Positions 1 through 12,580 of a DNA stretch of 64,000 bases are shown here, in pieces. This stretch comes from Epiperipatus broadwayi. Its lineage: Eukaryota; Onychophora; Udeonychophora; Euonychophora; Peripatidae. The notes under the pieces are model-generated. The model was given only the letters and a program-made list of their open reading frames with translations. It ran no database searches and was not told the origin of the DNA. Every line of letters starts with the position of its first letter. Positions within the stretch are counted from its first letter, which is position 1. The translations under genes were made by a program, and so were the position numbers. The stretch lies in assembly GCA_028023455.1 (NCBI GenBank), contig JAQFVV010000017.1, forward strand, positions 1,296,001-1,360,000. The letters run 5' to 3'.

Positions 1-1950
1 GCTAATGTATGTATATATGAGTCGTCCGTATAAACAGCATCTTCATCATCAGTAAAAGCAGTTAACAATATTGTTTCTTCGAGCATTAAAATTATTTTTC
101 TGCACTATTACTAAAAGCTTGTACATAATTAAAAAGTAAATATAAAAAAAGGAAATCAGTTATCGATGTCATTTTAGCCGGGTTAAAAGTTGAACCAATT
201 TTTCTTGTTAGCATTTTAGAGAAAAGAGGAAAAGGATTTGCATAAAATTATTCAGATGATTGAAATCTCCGGGACAGCTTCAGCAGCCCCTGCTATCTAG
301 ATTTCACCCACTGATGATTGATGGCCTGCCAAAACAGAAGGATTAATGTCCTAGTGACAACGAGTGTCATCATTTTTCCATTCCAATTACAATGAACTAA
401 ACTGATCCAATATCTGTATAATCCATTTTCAAACAATCTTTCAGCCAGGAGTAAATAATACACACATATATAAAAACGTTGTATTTCATTCCTGATAGGA
501 GCAGTAAGATCTTGACATTGCAGGTTGCTTTTTCTCTCCCTCTCTCTTTTAATTAAAAGTGTTTAGCGAACGTCAATGGCTATCAGTGAAATGAATCTTA
601 ACAATAAAAACAAATTTACACAAGAATATTTATCTATAATTCGAATTAAAGATTAAAAGAAAAAACTTAATTGAAAAAAAAAAAAACACAGCTTTTACTT
701 AAGTTTCCAAAAGTTATATATATATTATTACGTTGACTTAGTGAATATGTCTTCTAGCCAGGTAACTGACAAATTCCTAAGTAAGTTTATAATTTCTTTT
801 TCAGTTAAACAATCATTCGATTGGTCAGTATATGATATGCTAGGTGATGTATGTGCTTGTCTTGACCATAACAGAAGATTCAAATCCAAATAAAATCTTT
901 TTAGGTTTTGTATATAATTAAAATGTAAATAAAATTACAATTGTGTAAGTACATACAGCAATACGTTTAATTGTCACTCTTTATTAATACATTCACTCTA
1001 GAAAAATTCACATACAACCTGAATATCTTGGAATAATAACAAAACATAATATATGCAAATGAGCTCAAATTATGCAAGAAGAATTGATATAAAAACCTGC
1101 AACAGTCTAATCAAATGTTAGCTGATATATTAAATATATATGTAGCAGTCATCTATGTGTTGGCTAAATGGTCTTTATAGAGTCAATGTATATGCAAGAT
1201 ATACTAATATATGTGTATGTAAGAAGCTGTACCTAATGGTAACACACAATTGTGTGGATTACATGATTATATTAAATTACTGTGCTTATGAATAAGTTAA
1301 TTCATACAATCACAGATTATTATTTTATTTACATACATTTATTGGCAAGTAAATAAACTTGTGTTGTTAAATTTAAATTGTCTGAGCTTTTTTCTTTAAT
1401 AAAGTTATTGATGCTACCCGGCATGCATTGAGAGACTAACCCTGGGACACAGCATTTTCATTAATTGTTCAATTATTATAACTTTACTTATTTCTCTAGG
1501 TGATGTTTCAATAGCAATCTTTTGTAGAATCTAGACCCTCTTTAAAAACAGTTAAAGTGCCAAATTAATAACTTGGGTTCAATTAATTAAAATAAATACG
1601 AATAATATTTAGATACAAGATAATAAAAGCGGTTTTGTCTCATTGAATGCTATTCAAAGTGTGGAGTTACAAGCAAATTTATAATTTATCCAGTTGGCCT
1701 ATAGCCAATTAAAGGAACAACGAAGGTGAAAACTCATCAATTTTATAAATTATCCCTTGATTAAAATTTGGATGATTTTGCATTCCTCTAGATAAGAATA
1801 GCTAGATACCTATTCATGGATTAATATTAGATAATTAACTTTCTTATCTATAGACTAGCTACAAGTTGAAGTTTAGTCAACCTAATTTGAATTCAGATCA
1901 TGGGCATATCAAGAGAATGCCTTACCATTGTACCTGCAAGATCTCCATAA
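1..1950. other. No gene seen; AT-rich intron or intergenic DNA
   Basis: No open frame, splice-bounded exon or recognisable repeat could be supported. If the CCDC146-like gene continues downstream, this is its intron. Confidence 0.5.
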
Positions 1951-1954
1951 ACAT

Positions 1955-2552
1955 TTTTTCAACCATTATTGATCCACTGCAGAATGAAGATCCCTCAGGA
2001 CATCTCTGATTTCTAGTTTCTCTTCTCCATATCACTTCGACACATTTCCTTATTTCATCCATCCATCTCACATGTGGTCATTTTCTAGGTCTTTTAAAAT
2101 CTCTTGGAATCCAGTTTAAAATTTCAATTATTCATTTTTTATTATCTTCATTAGAAATATATCCAGTACAACTCCACTTCAGTCTCCTAATTCTTTCAAT
2201 GATTATTAATACAGATAGAAACATAATGGATAGAATTAATCATAGAAATAAACTTGGTTGGAGTGCTTTTGGTAGAAATAATAATATTAAAAGGAATATA
2301 CTTGTGTGTTTGAAAAGAAAAGTTTTTAAAAAATGTGTTCAACCAGTTGTTATTTATGGATCTGAGACTTAGACACTTAACAAAAAAGCAATATAAAGAC
2401 TGCAGTCTGCTTAATAACAGAAAAATAATATAAAGACAGCAGTCTGCTTAAAAATGTATGTAGAGATGCACATTAGGAGTAACAAAAAGAGATTAAAAAT
2501 GAAATACATGGATGAGACAACAAACAGATGTTACTAGCATCATAAACAAATA
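1955..2552 (-). mobile_element. RTE-type retrotransposon 3' end with inverted 5' part (twin priming)
   Basis: The minus strand of 1955-2200 encodes the end of an RTE-type reverse transcriptase with in-frame stops: IRRLKWSCTGYIS, then WIPRDFKRPRK and PHVRWMDEI. The plus strand of 2203-2552 encodes the immediately preceding part: NKLGWSAFGR, VFKKCVQPVVIYGSET, then a degraded segment ending QQTDVTSI. The two pieces are contiguous in the protein but in opposite orientation, which is the signature of twin priming. The reading frame is dead. Compare the uninverted copy at 41918-42272. Confidence 0.8.
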
Positions 2553-3960
2553 TTAGTTGTCAAATTGGTATTCATAGCAGAAGATAATATTATCATCAAC
2601 ATAAAACTGAATATAATATGAAGCACCCTTATGCATCTATATCTTCTGAGACCATGGTTTAATTTCATATTAATTTTTTGCCTTTTCCAAAATTAAAATT
2701 GGAAAAAGCAATACCTTTGCATTAACAATCAGGGTGGTCATATTGTACGCGGTAGCTAGCTTCTATACTCTACTATTCAAACTATTTGAAATGATTATAT
2801 AACTATGTTAGATGAATCAGTAAATGTGCATATCTGACAGATTGTTCTTTATAAAATCATGCAGAAGAACCTTATATTCTACAGTATTTATGAAAACATA
2901 ATCTTGCATTTGTGTGGAAAGCTGTCATTTTAATGGAGATAATTAAGCATCTAAGTTATATATTTTGATAAAGGCAAAAATGAATATAACTGTCAAAAAG
3001 AATCCTCTAAGACATTTTAATTTTTCCAGTAACAATCAAAATATATGTTCTTCATAATCATCAAAACAGTTAAAGGACATAGTTATTTTGCATTGACATC
3101 AAAATTTTTGACAGCCACTTTATATTTTGTATAATCACATTAATACATTTTCCTTTTACCAACATTTACAACCATAGTATGTGCTTTGTGACATAGTAAT
3201 TAACATAATAAATTGCCCTGATAGTGACATAGAATTTAAATATGATTTGGTAAAGCTTGAAAAGAAAGTCCCAATTTTTAACATGTTTATGATTTTTTTC
3301 GTTGCCTATAAGAAGGACCAACAAAATTCCTATCATTTGGAGTAATAGTTTTTCTTTCAATGATCATCTTTGTAGAGCAAAGGCTTTGGTATTAAATTGG
3401 AGTATTTACAAAAATATTTTGCATATAAATCAATCTCCAATAGATCTTGACTTGTGGCCTACTTTAAATTTATTATGAAGGTTACCTGTGTGTTATGTAT
3501 AGTTTTAAACAGAGGATTTTCTCCAAATATTCAAAAATTGCAATGTCTTTAAATATCTGAAACTTCAACTTTTTGGTGTTTGTGTTCTAAATCACAAATG
3601 TTAATTAATTAAGGCAATAAAACATTTAATGCACAGGATATGGTGTAGATGAACCATAATCTTCCATGACAAAAAGTATAATTTGCTCAAATTAATGATG
3701 AAGACAGCACAAGTTATTCTCTCATATATACTAGCTAATCCTCAAATGTTTTAAGATGCTGAAGGTAGTATAATGATTTATACTTAAGAATATTTCTTTT
3801 AATAAAGATAATAAATCTATAACCCACGAAGAAACTCCATTCAGATCGATAATTAAAATAAGTACTAAAAAACATAATAAACATTCTAATAAATTACTCA
3901 TAGACTAAATATTGCAAACCTTTATTTTTTATATACTTATATTTAAAAGATTTTCAATAA
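2553..3960. other. No feature supported
   Basis: AT-rich unique-looking sequence; one short minus-strand frame (3166-3360) has no protein-like features. Confidence 0.5.
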
Positions 3961-3962
3961 TA

Positions 3963-4245
3963 TGGACAACTGAAGAGTTGGGAGAGTAGAGAGGATTAAA
4001 ACCTATCCATTAAAGTTTGAAGATATGCTATCTTAAGATAAACAGAGCACTGATTACATATGTGGGAGATGACAATGTGGATTAACTGATGAGTGCTGGT
4101 TTAGCATAATATATATATACATATATATATATTGGAGAGCATTTATCTCTTTCACATGTATGTGGTCATGTGTATCAGTTGTATAATGAGTGGATGACCT
4201 AAGAAAGCTTGAATGTCTGGGTTCAAACCCCCTAATTACATCTAG
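3963..4245 (+). repeat. Family A hammerhead SINE-like repeat, decayed
   Basis: It shares blocks in order with the copy at 53488-53880: gaagagttg, ccattaaagt, gctatctta, then the hammerhead region (CTGATGA at 4086-4092, GTGCTGGTTTAGCA, but the GAAA is lost), tatgtggtcatgtgtatcag, and a B-box-like gggttcaaaccccc at 4219-4233. Confidence 0.65.
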
Positions 4246-4374
4246 ATTAAGAATATATATAATATAACATGATCACTGTTTCTTATGCTTGATCATAACT
4301 GTTATTAAATGGGCAAAACTGACTTGCACTGAGTGGTGCTACTGTATAAAGAGTTTTGCCTGTTTATATATAAT

Positions 4375-7170
4375 ATACGTATATTTAAATATTAACTTAC
4401 TCTGTTTTTTTCTTTTTTGTCTATCTGGAAAATCTTGTCATTGAATTTTCACATAGTTCCCAATTTAGTTAAAACTTTGCATACATATGTATTCACAATG
4501 ACTACAGATCTTTTTAAAGTTTGCAAATAATTAAAAAAAAAATTAAATTTTTAATTTTATATAGCATTCCGTACTCTATTTAGTGCTGCCATCCAACAGT
4601 ATAAAATTATATCTAAACTTTTGTCACTCTTAATTTCTAAAACTATAATAAAATAATATATATATATATTTAAAGAAATGTTTTTATTCACATAAATATA
4701 CTAAAGAGTAAAAATAATTTCTTTTAGCTCGCTTGGAAGCATAAGTTAGATTTCCAAATAATCATTTAAATAAATTTGCATTTAACATCCACTTTATTAT
4801 ATCAATAATCCTGATGTAATATTTTCTATGTGGAAAGATTTTTTTAATGGAATTGGCATTTTTGTTTTATTAAACATCATAATAACAATCATAACTTCTG
4901 TTTTAATTTTTATGAATCTATAATATAATAACTGTTTTTTTCTTTATTACTTTAGACAGATTTAACTTGATCTCTTAATCTTTTCTTATTTTTCTAGAAG
5001 TATTACTAATTTCGACAGAATGTAAATAACTTTTACTATCTGTTTAAATATGTAACTTGTAGGGTTACAATCATATCACAGAGCATTCTCATTTTGATAC
5101 ATTACACAGAATAATTTGCAAGCACACTCATCAATAAATGAAATATAAAATTGTACTTGCAACTTAATTAAAATGATTCACTATGTATCTGCTTACAAGT
5201 AATTCTGGGTAACGTTATTAGAATGAGAATGTTCTGGACATGATTTGCTATAAGTTTTAAAAAAAGATATTTTTCTTTTGTTTGTTTGTAACATTCTCTT
5301 AAAAGGCTTAACATTTTCAAAGATAGTAATAAAATTTATTTTAAACAAGTAAATATCACTTTAGTTTTATTTTTTGTAATTATATAATAATCATTACATA
5401 AGATTATTTTTTTTAAAGAATCTAATGCCTAAACATAATTAATATTAATTTCAATGGTTATCATTGATAAGCCACCAAACATCACCTGATGTTGCTGTTG
5501 CTAGTCAAAAACCAATAAATATAATGTTACCAGGCTGATTTACAATTTACTTTGTTTACACTACTACATGTCAGTGCATAGCACTGGAATTCGCAGAGGA
5601 AGGGGATCTGATGTCTTTGATGATTCAAAGTATCAGCCGTCACAACATACACAACATTTTTAAAAACAAAATTATTTAATAAAATCTAATATTTCCTTTT
5701 TTCAATTAATGTCTGATCAAAAAAAAAAATTTCAACACTATTTTAAAACAATTTATGAAACACAATTTGATTTGAAAATTCCCCTCTGATCAAGCCAAGC
5801 TTCTGCTTTGAAAGTCTTGTAGCTGTCCCTGTGGAAAATGCATTTTATGCATGATTTCTATATAATGACTAAAACATACACTTTTGAAAATATGTGTATG
5901 TGCTCACGTATACATATTTTTAAGGTTAAAACCTTAAAAATATGTGTATGGGAGCATGTCTTTTGTCTTACAATTAATACTATCTAAAACTATGTCAGGT
6001 CATATAAAAAATAAGTACTTCAAATGCACATGCAAACACTTAGGACAACTTGAATCCTACACACCCTCACATCAAGCTGTAGCAATATGTGAAGTGTGTG
6101 ATAGTACCACGAAGCACAAAAGCTGCTTAGCGGCCAATATGAACAGAACTGTTCTATAGGTTACATGAGCAGTATATTTCTGTGCTTTTGCGTGGAAACA
6201 GTGACATCAAGTGGTGTTTGGCAGCTAATCGATGACAACCATTTCAATTTTTAAAAATATGTAATTATTATATAAAAATCATATATATATATTATGATAT
6301 ACATACAAATATTGAGTGTAAAATGTTTGAATTATGATCTCTGAGTTATACTTAAAGTTAATGGCTAAATAGCATTTTCTTAATATTCCAAGTTGCAAAC
6401 ACGTGTTTGTCTCTGTAACAAAGTGTTTTTTCCTTCTTTATAATCTAATGCTAAGTGCACTTTTGGGGAAGTTCACCACAAACATAGCTCTCTTTTTTAT
6501 CTTATTTACCCTTTAATTATGCATGCCTAAATAAATAAATAGCAGCATAATTAATTTAAGAGAGCTATTATTGTGATGAATTTCATCAAAATTGTACTTA
6601 GCAGAAGATTATAAAGAAAAAAGAGGCAAACTCATTATGCAGATGAATAAACATTTTTAAATTTGAATTGCAAACATAAACAAAGGGAAAAAATAATATT
6701 ACTTTGTTAATATTGTGCTTTAATAAATAATAATCATCATATTGCTTCTTATTTATAATTTTAAATAGACTTAAGCTCTATTATTTTTACATGACTATTA
6801 TTAGTTTTATTATTATTACTTTTCTCTGTTACTTAAAAAATGACTGATTGGGAATTTACAATAATATAAACTAACTAATAAATAGAAGTGTTTATTACTC
6901 GGGGAAAATAAACAAAACTTTATCGGCCTTTCAAAATCAGAATCTGAAAGTTACGATTTTCCACCTCCATCCATTATTGTCACACCTGGAGCTCGAACTT
7001 CTTATGATTTCCTGAGCTGAACTTTTATTTGATTATTTAATTATTTTAGTTTCATTAATTTCCAAATAAAAGAGAATGCATCTTTATGTCATCTTTGGAA
7101 ATTGTATACTTTTTTATTATATGTTCTTAAATGATTACAACTTTTAATCATAAATTTTCACATAAAATGA
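4375..7170. other. No feature supported
   Basis: AT-rich sequence with homopolymer and TA runs. A 71-codon frame at 5944-6159 was considered and not supported. Confidence 0.5.
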
Positions 7171-7176
7171 ATATTG

Positions 7177-7330
7177 TATCATCATCATCATTTTCGACCA
7201 TTATCAGTCCACTGCAGAATAAAGGTCTCTCCAAGTTCAATTCATCTTCTTCTCCGATGTCTAACTTCTCTTCTCCACATCACCCTGGCATACTTCCTTA
7301 TTTAAGCCATCCAAATCAACAAAATTTTGT
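7177..7330 (-). mobile_element. RTE-type retrotransposon 3' tail
   Basis: The minus-strand sequence matches the extreme 3' end of the element at 42140-42272: the WRRE segment, the GRDL-like end of the ORF, the stop, and a short ATG-rich tail (catcatcatcat on the plus strand at 7180-7190). It is 5' truncated to about 150 bp. Confidence 0.7.
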
Positions 7331-7415
7331 ATTATTATAGTAACTCTTAATTTTTTTTAATAAACATGTATTTGTTATCCTATTTTGTCTAATTATTAAA
7401 ATCTCTTTGGGCAGT

Positions 7416-7665
7416 ATTGGTATTAAACCATCAAACATCATATGATCACCATATGATCACATGATTATCTAAGATCTAGGTGCAGGGCTCTCACATCCAA
7501 GGCTTCTCATTGATGAAAGCCACAAGTTAGTAACTAGTCTGGGCATATTGAATGAGTAGGCATTAGATAGGGATTTTATGCACTAATCTTTCTGCATTCA
7601 TTAATTATGCTGGCTTGCACTGAGTGGTGCCACTGTATGGAGAGTTTTGCTTCTGTGAAAAATAC
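7416..7665 (+). repeat. Family B hammerhead fold-back repeat, decayed copy
   Basis: The sense half is present: gatctaggtgcagggctct, ttgatgaaagccacaag, actagtctgggcatattg, atgagtaggcattagatagg, cactgagtggtgccactg, gagagttttgc. The hammerhead has TTGATGA and GTAAC, so it is inactive. A small fragment of the family lies at 4265-4368. Confidence 0.65.
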
Positions 7666-9088
7666 TAAGATCTCTCTCACACAAACAAATTTAATATATT
7701 TATATAATAAAGATCATTTATTTTAAAAATATTTAAAAATCATCCAGCATGATAGGTCTCTCACTGATGTATATGCATTTATTTTAAAGAATCAATTCTA
7801 CAAAATTTGATATCGCAACCCATCAATAAAATGTGCTGGTGTAATTATTCCTTTCGAACTATGAGAGAAACAGTTGCATTTGATTAATTTTTACAACGTA
7901 TTGAGCTTCTTTAACACAAAACTATCAACTTCTCTTTGAATTAATTTTTACAATTTTTACATTCTATTCAGTATTAGAAATTTTACACTATTCAAATTAC
8001 ATTAAAGTAAAATCTCCGACTGCTATTGAAGTTTAAAGTAATGTAGTGTTCTTTTATATTCATTCTGAAATAAAGTTCAAAATATATAAATAATAAATAA
8101 TGCATGGATAAAGTATATGTAATCAACATGGCAGAGATAATTTTAACCACATATGAATAAAAATGCCGTAGGTTTATCAAACATCATATGTCATCAATAT
8201 TAAGTCATTATTAGCTAAGCTGTTAGTTCTATTCTCTGACAAAATGTTATTTTACTTATATAATGGATCTATCTTTATGATTTTATATTCAATGTCTTAA
8301 CATAAGACAACCAAATTCAATTTTGTATATAAATAAATAATGTTTTATTATCTTGTGGAAGTATGAAGAACTATGATGGCATAGATCTGAGTTAATAGCA
8401 CGAATGTAAAAATGCTATATTATTCCTAATATTTTAATACATATTATTTATATTTGTGATAAATATAGTTTAGTTATGATTTCTGGTGCTTTACCATAAC
8501 CACATTATGAAAATATTGAAGCTTTCTCATTAAGCACTCATATCTATGTTTGAAGTAATGGCTTCATTTCGCTTAATTTCTCAATTCCATATGATGTAAT
8601 AAAATATAATATTATGTTTTGCAATTTTTAAAGCAATTTGTATTTTAATTCTTTGATTCAACCAATTTACAGTCTTCCTCAGAAATCAAGATGACATCAC
8701 ATTTCACATCTCTGATGAAGAGTGCAAATCAGCTGAAACAGAAAATTAAAATAAAATCCGCAAAAGAAAGTATTACACCATAATAGATTATAATATACAT
8801 TTAAATGTAACATCTGGTCTCAGTATACTATTTAAAATATAAATAATTTATATTTAGTTACACTTTTAGACAATAAAAACATGGTCTCAAAGACCATATT
8901 GGGTATTTGTAAATTTTCGAGTAAACCAAGATGGCAGCCATAATTTTTAATATACAGATCCAAGAGCCTGTAATCTACCAAAAATATGTTAGCTGTTAAA
9001 TTAAAACAAAATTAATAAATCAATTATTAAATAAAAAAAAGAAATAAATTTTAATAAATTTAATTAAAAAACTTTATTTCAAGTTTTT

Positions 9089-9319
9089 TTACTTATAAAG
9101 TGGGAAGCGACGAGAAGCTCTTAACATTGTCATACTTTGGTTCAATTCAGCATGTTTCTTTTTGTCAGTAATTGTTTTTGGTAAATTATCATAATGATAA
9201 AAGTTTGAGACCTTCCTATCACAGAACATGATGCAGTGAACTATTTCCAAGGGTACAGGATTCTGCCTTTTGGGGAAATATTTGTTAATGGTCATGATAT
9301 GATTGCAAGCTTCCAACAT
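9089..9319 (-). CDS. Possible terminal exon, unidentified
   Basis: An open frame of 76 codons ending in TAA. Its last third, TDKKKHAELNQSMTMLRAS and on to RRFPLYK, has a balanced amino-acid composition unlike the surrounding AT-rich noise. A plausible acceptor (ttctgtgatag) lies inside it, after which about 41 residues remain, starting KVSNFYHYDNL. I cannot match it to a family. It may be the last exon of another minus-strand gene, a processed fragment, or chance. Confidence 0.25.
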   Translation of the reverse strand: MLEACNHIMTINKYFPKRQNPVPLEIVHCIMFCDRKVSNFYHYDNLPKTITDKKKHAELNQSMTMLRASRRFPLYK

Positions 9320-9868
9320 GAATAAAGTATAAATATTGTATTTTTATTATTTTTCTGTTAATTAGTTAATTAAAAAAAATGAAACTGTAAATATTGTAAT
9401 TAATTTTTTCACAATGATTTCTTCTTTAAAAAATAACAGTAATAAAAAATAAAATATAATTGTTAAAAATGATGACATTTTCTAGCAGGCATTTTTGACT
9501 AACATTTTTGGTGGCCCCTGAAACTGTATATTTATCAAAAATATGGCTGTTGTCTTTATTTACTTGAAAACTCACAACTATCCCATATTGCTTCCATAAA
9601 TATATAAATAACATGAATATAATATATCAGTTTGAAAAAACGATTTTTACATTGAAAATGCTACCTACACCACATATACAAATGTTACCTTGAATAGAAA
9701 TTTTTTCTTCAGCCTTCATAATGTCATCGTTCTTTCTTGATAACTTATATTTACTAAAATATAAGATTAGATTTTATTCAAACATATGTATCATTAGTGT
9801 TTGATTTCTCTTTTTACTTTTACACAATCAGTAAAACTGAAATCAAAATGGAAATATATATATAAAAT

Positions 9869-10343
9869 AAAGAGCATGCTAGTAGCTCTAAACAAGCTTA
9901 TTTATTTATATGCAAGCTATATAAGCCATGTGATATATGACATTGGTTTTATTAATATTCTTATTTGGCTGTTGCAGTTTTAGCCAAATTAAATAGCTAA
10001 GCCTATTAATATATGGTGTGTATGAATTAAGTTCTGGCCCATATGATTATTTCAGTTGGAGAGCTGAGTTTAACAACATGTAGAGCTCTGAAAAGTTGAG
10101 ATTTTCTTAAGAATTAAGTATGAGATAAATGTTTAGCTTTAGTTGTTGTTTTGAATCTGGTGTCCTAGCTCCTCACTGAAGAGAGCCATATCTAGAAACC
10201 AGTCTGGGATGGAGGCAATCCTAGATAAAGATTTTGAATGTGTTCTCTTGTAGCATTTATCATAAAAAAATAAGCTTCTTTAAAGTTATTAGCATCCTCT
10301 TTATTTTACATATTTGTAAATGCAAGCTTAAATCATGTTAATA
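9869..10343 (+). repeat. Family C hammerhead repeat unit, single copy
   Basis: A stretch similar in order and sequence to the 490-bp units at 47.8-49.2 kb: agcatgctagtagctct, the gccatgtgatatatgac block, the cctattaatatatggt block, the hammerhead core at 10176-10204, cctagataaagattttgaat, ctcttgtagcatttatc, and a second ttattagcatcctc block at the end. It lies directly upstream of the (TA)n tract and the PLE. Confidence 0.65.
10168..10212 (+). ncRNA. Hammerhead ribozyme, type I (family C), weak stem II
   Basis: CTGAAGA at 10176-10182, GAAA at 10195-10198, then a 2-bp stem III (AC/GT, loop CA) and the GTC triplet with predicted cleavage after C10204. Stem I is CCTCA (10171-10175) against TGGGA, four of five pairs. 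Stem II is reduced to about two pairs, so activity is doubtful. Confidence 0.5.
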
Positions 10344-10357
10344 TATGACTTTGATTT

Positions 10358-10486
<129 letters not shown>

Positions 10487-10770
10487 TTGTTATTAAAAAG
10501 AGTTCCAAATACGAAACAAAATTCTGAAGAAAATGATAATTTATCAGCTTCCATTTTTTATGACCATAATAAATCATGTATATATGGTTTTGATTTCAAT
10601 TATAATAACATACAAATATTGCAAACTGAAAGAAATAATAATAATAAAAAATCAAGGAAGCTATGTTAATATATAAATACAAGCAAGACTTAATCAATAG
10701 GCAGGCAACAAACATTAAGATCATGGAATTATGGGAAAGTTGATCTTTCAAAGTATTAGTTGACAAAGAC
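10487..10770 (+). mobile_element. Penelope-like element, GIY-YIG endonuclease C-terminal tail
   Basis: The translation includes SASIFYDHNKSCIYGFDFNY and then a frameshifted tail matching the ends of the PLE frames at 20066-20776 (SSSVIFDHNKSCQYGF, ending ELWEI). It is the last part of the endonuclease domain, followed by the 3' region with TTGACAA AGACTATA, the first half of the hammerhead-like motif seen at 20834-20871. The RT frame of a second copy begins straight after, so this looks like a partial tandem arrangement, usual for PLEs. Confidence 0.7.
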
Positions 10771-10781
10771 TATATATTGTT

Positions 10782-12008
10782 TTGGATAATGATGATAAAT
10801 TATTTATATTGGATGTTGCAGAGCTATATGGCTTAATGAAAAGAAAGGAGTTTATTAATATTATCGATCAAGTTTTACATGAAAAAGGAGTGTGCAAGTT
10901 TTATCGTATGTTTGTGGAGGATTTATTATTATTTATTGATCAGAATTTGATAGCTACATTTGAAGATCTTTTGTATATGATGGATGAAGGTTGGCCCATG
11001 GGTTTGCCTGTTTCAGTAAGTAGTTATGTGTTATCATATTATGAAGAGATGATATTAAAAGAATATTTTGATGGGTGTTAAAAGTTATTTTAAGTATGTG
11101 GATGATGTGCTTATTGTAAGATCAAATATGATAGTGCAAAAACTGTTTATTAAATTAAATGATATTGATGGATTAATGTGGACAATTACTTCTGAAGACA
11201 GTGAGAAAAGTATAAAATATCTTGATTTGATTTTATGGAAAGAAGGTAATAAAATTAATAATAAAATGGTGTTGAAACCATTGTCATTTAGAGGAGTTGT
11301 GCATCCAAATTCAAATGTTCCACTTACCTATAAATTGGCTGGTTTTAGAACATTTATTTTTAGAAATGATGTTTTGTGTAAATTTCAGAGTGATAAAATG
11401 ATTAATATTGAAAGATATGTGAATAATTTATTGAGTGTGGGATATAGTAGGACAAATATTTTATGTGCACTATATAGGTTTAGAAATAGATGGAGAAGTG
11501 ATAATATGGAAAAGAAAAGGTGGATAGCATTGCCTTATGTAAAGGATATTGTTAGTAATAAGATTACATCATTGGTATCTGCTGATTTTAATGTTGCATT
11601 TACTGGAAGATTGGTTATTAATGGCAAAGATTTTATTGATAAAAGCAACAAATGTAATATTATATATAAAGTGGTATGTCATTGTGGATATAATTACATC
11701 AGGGAGACTAAATGTGCATTGAAAAAGAGGATTAGGGATCATGAATTATTAATAATAAGTTGCATTATTCTGCAGATAGGTATAAATCTGTTTTTGCAGA
11801 ACATGCTGTGAGTTGTAATGGAGACTTCTGCTTTGATAGAATTTTTATTTTGCATATGGAAAATGATTTGAAGAAAAAAAAAATTAAGGAGTCATATTTT
11901 ATAAATAGTACGGATAATGTGTTGAATAAACAGTGTAATCATGTTAGTATTCACAATTTATGGAAAGTGGGTAATTCACATGGGAATGTTACTGGTGTGA
12001 GAGTTTAA
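10782..12008 (+). pseudogene. Penelope-like reverse transcriptase and GIY-YIG endonuclease, frameshifted
   Basis: Three overlapping frames make up one decayed ORF. 10782-11081 gives LFILDVAELYG and EGWPMGLPVSVSSYVL, the PLE version of the RT palm (normally G.PMGSP). 11068-11811 gives FKYVDDVLIV, the catalytic YVDD, then thumb and linker and the start of the GIY-YIG domain (IIYKVVCHCGYNYIRETKC, KKRIRDHELL). 11760-12008 gives the rest of the endonuclease, including FAEHAVSCNGDFCFDRIF and HNLWKVG. Frameshifts lie near 11070 and 11755. The N-terminal RT fingers are missing. The G of the usual GET motif is R here. PLE proteins copy their RNA at a nick or chromosome end; this copy cannot be functional. 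Confidence 0.88.
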
Positions 12009-12180
12009 TAAGATTTAAATATTAACGTATTGCTACTCAAGATGGCGGAATATGCCATAAACTGGCTATAGCAAAGGATGTTAATCTTCAATTTTATATA
12101 GGCATTTTTTAAAATTTTGTAGTTTTATTCTAGTAGATTATTTTATTATACTTATATTATTTGATATATATATATATATA

Positions 12181-12337
12181 ATACATATTTTGCGGGTTCA
12201 TCCGTGTTAAAAACTTTTAATATCAATATACTGACGTTTCGACTTGGTCCACTTGTGGATGGCTTGTGAGACCAAGTCGAAACGTCAATATATTGATATT
12301 AAAAGTTTTTAACACGGATGAACCCGCAAAATATGTA
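12181..12337. repeat. Near-perfect 69-bp inverted repeat at the PLE 3' end
   Basis: The left arm 12181-12249 and right arm 12270-12337 are complementary with about one mismatch around a 20-bp loop. Each arm ends towards the loop with GACTTGGTC or GACCAAGTC, and contains CGAAACGTC in one orientation. In PLEs, GAAAC followed by GTC is the 3' half of a minimal hammerhead; the 5' core CTGATGA is not preserved (the loop reads cacttgtggatggcttgtg). It looks like two PLE termini fused head to head. Confidence 0.8.
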
Positions 12338-12387
12338 TTTTATATATTTAACCCGTGCAAATCTTCGTTTTAACATATATATATATA

Positions 12388-12580
12388 TATTAAATTCCAA
12401 CCAGTAACCACCTAAACATTCACAGTAAATATAGTAATCAATATTTCTCACTGCTATCAAGGCAACCTTCACACCTTTTAATAGCAAGAATGGAAATCCA
12501 TTCTTACTAATGGTCCATTGAATATATATGGACACTTAAAGCTTGCAACTTGACTACCGAGTATGAAATATTAATACAAT
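12388..12580 (+). repeat. Family D repeat (tcaaggcaacctcc)
   Basis: A dispersed repeat of roughly 190 bp whose core reads tcaaactgttgtcaaggcaa in better copies, followed by a run of CCTTTT, a block of aatcccat, tagacactaaa and ttgcaac. Other copies are at 20996-21165, 27228-27322, 41037-41222, 42275-42362 (plus), about 27640-27700 and 41802-41836 (plus, partial) and 54190-54345 (minus). Two copies directly follow PLE 3' ends (here and at 20996), suggesting it is a PLE 3' region. Confidence 0.6.
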
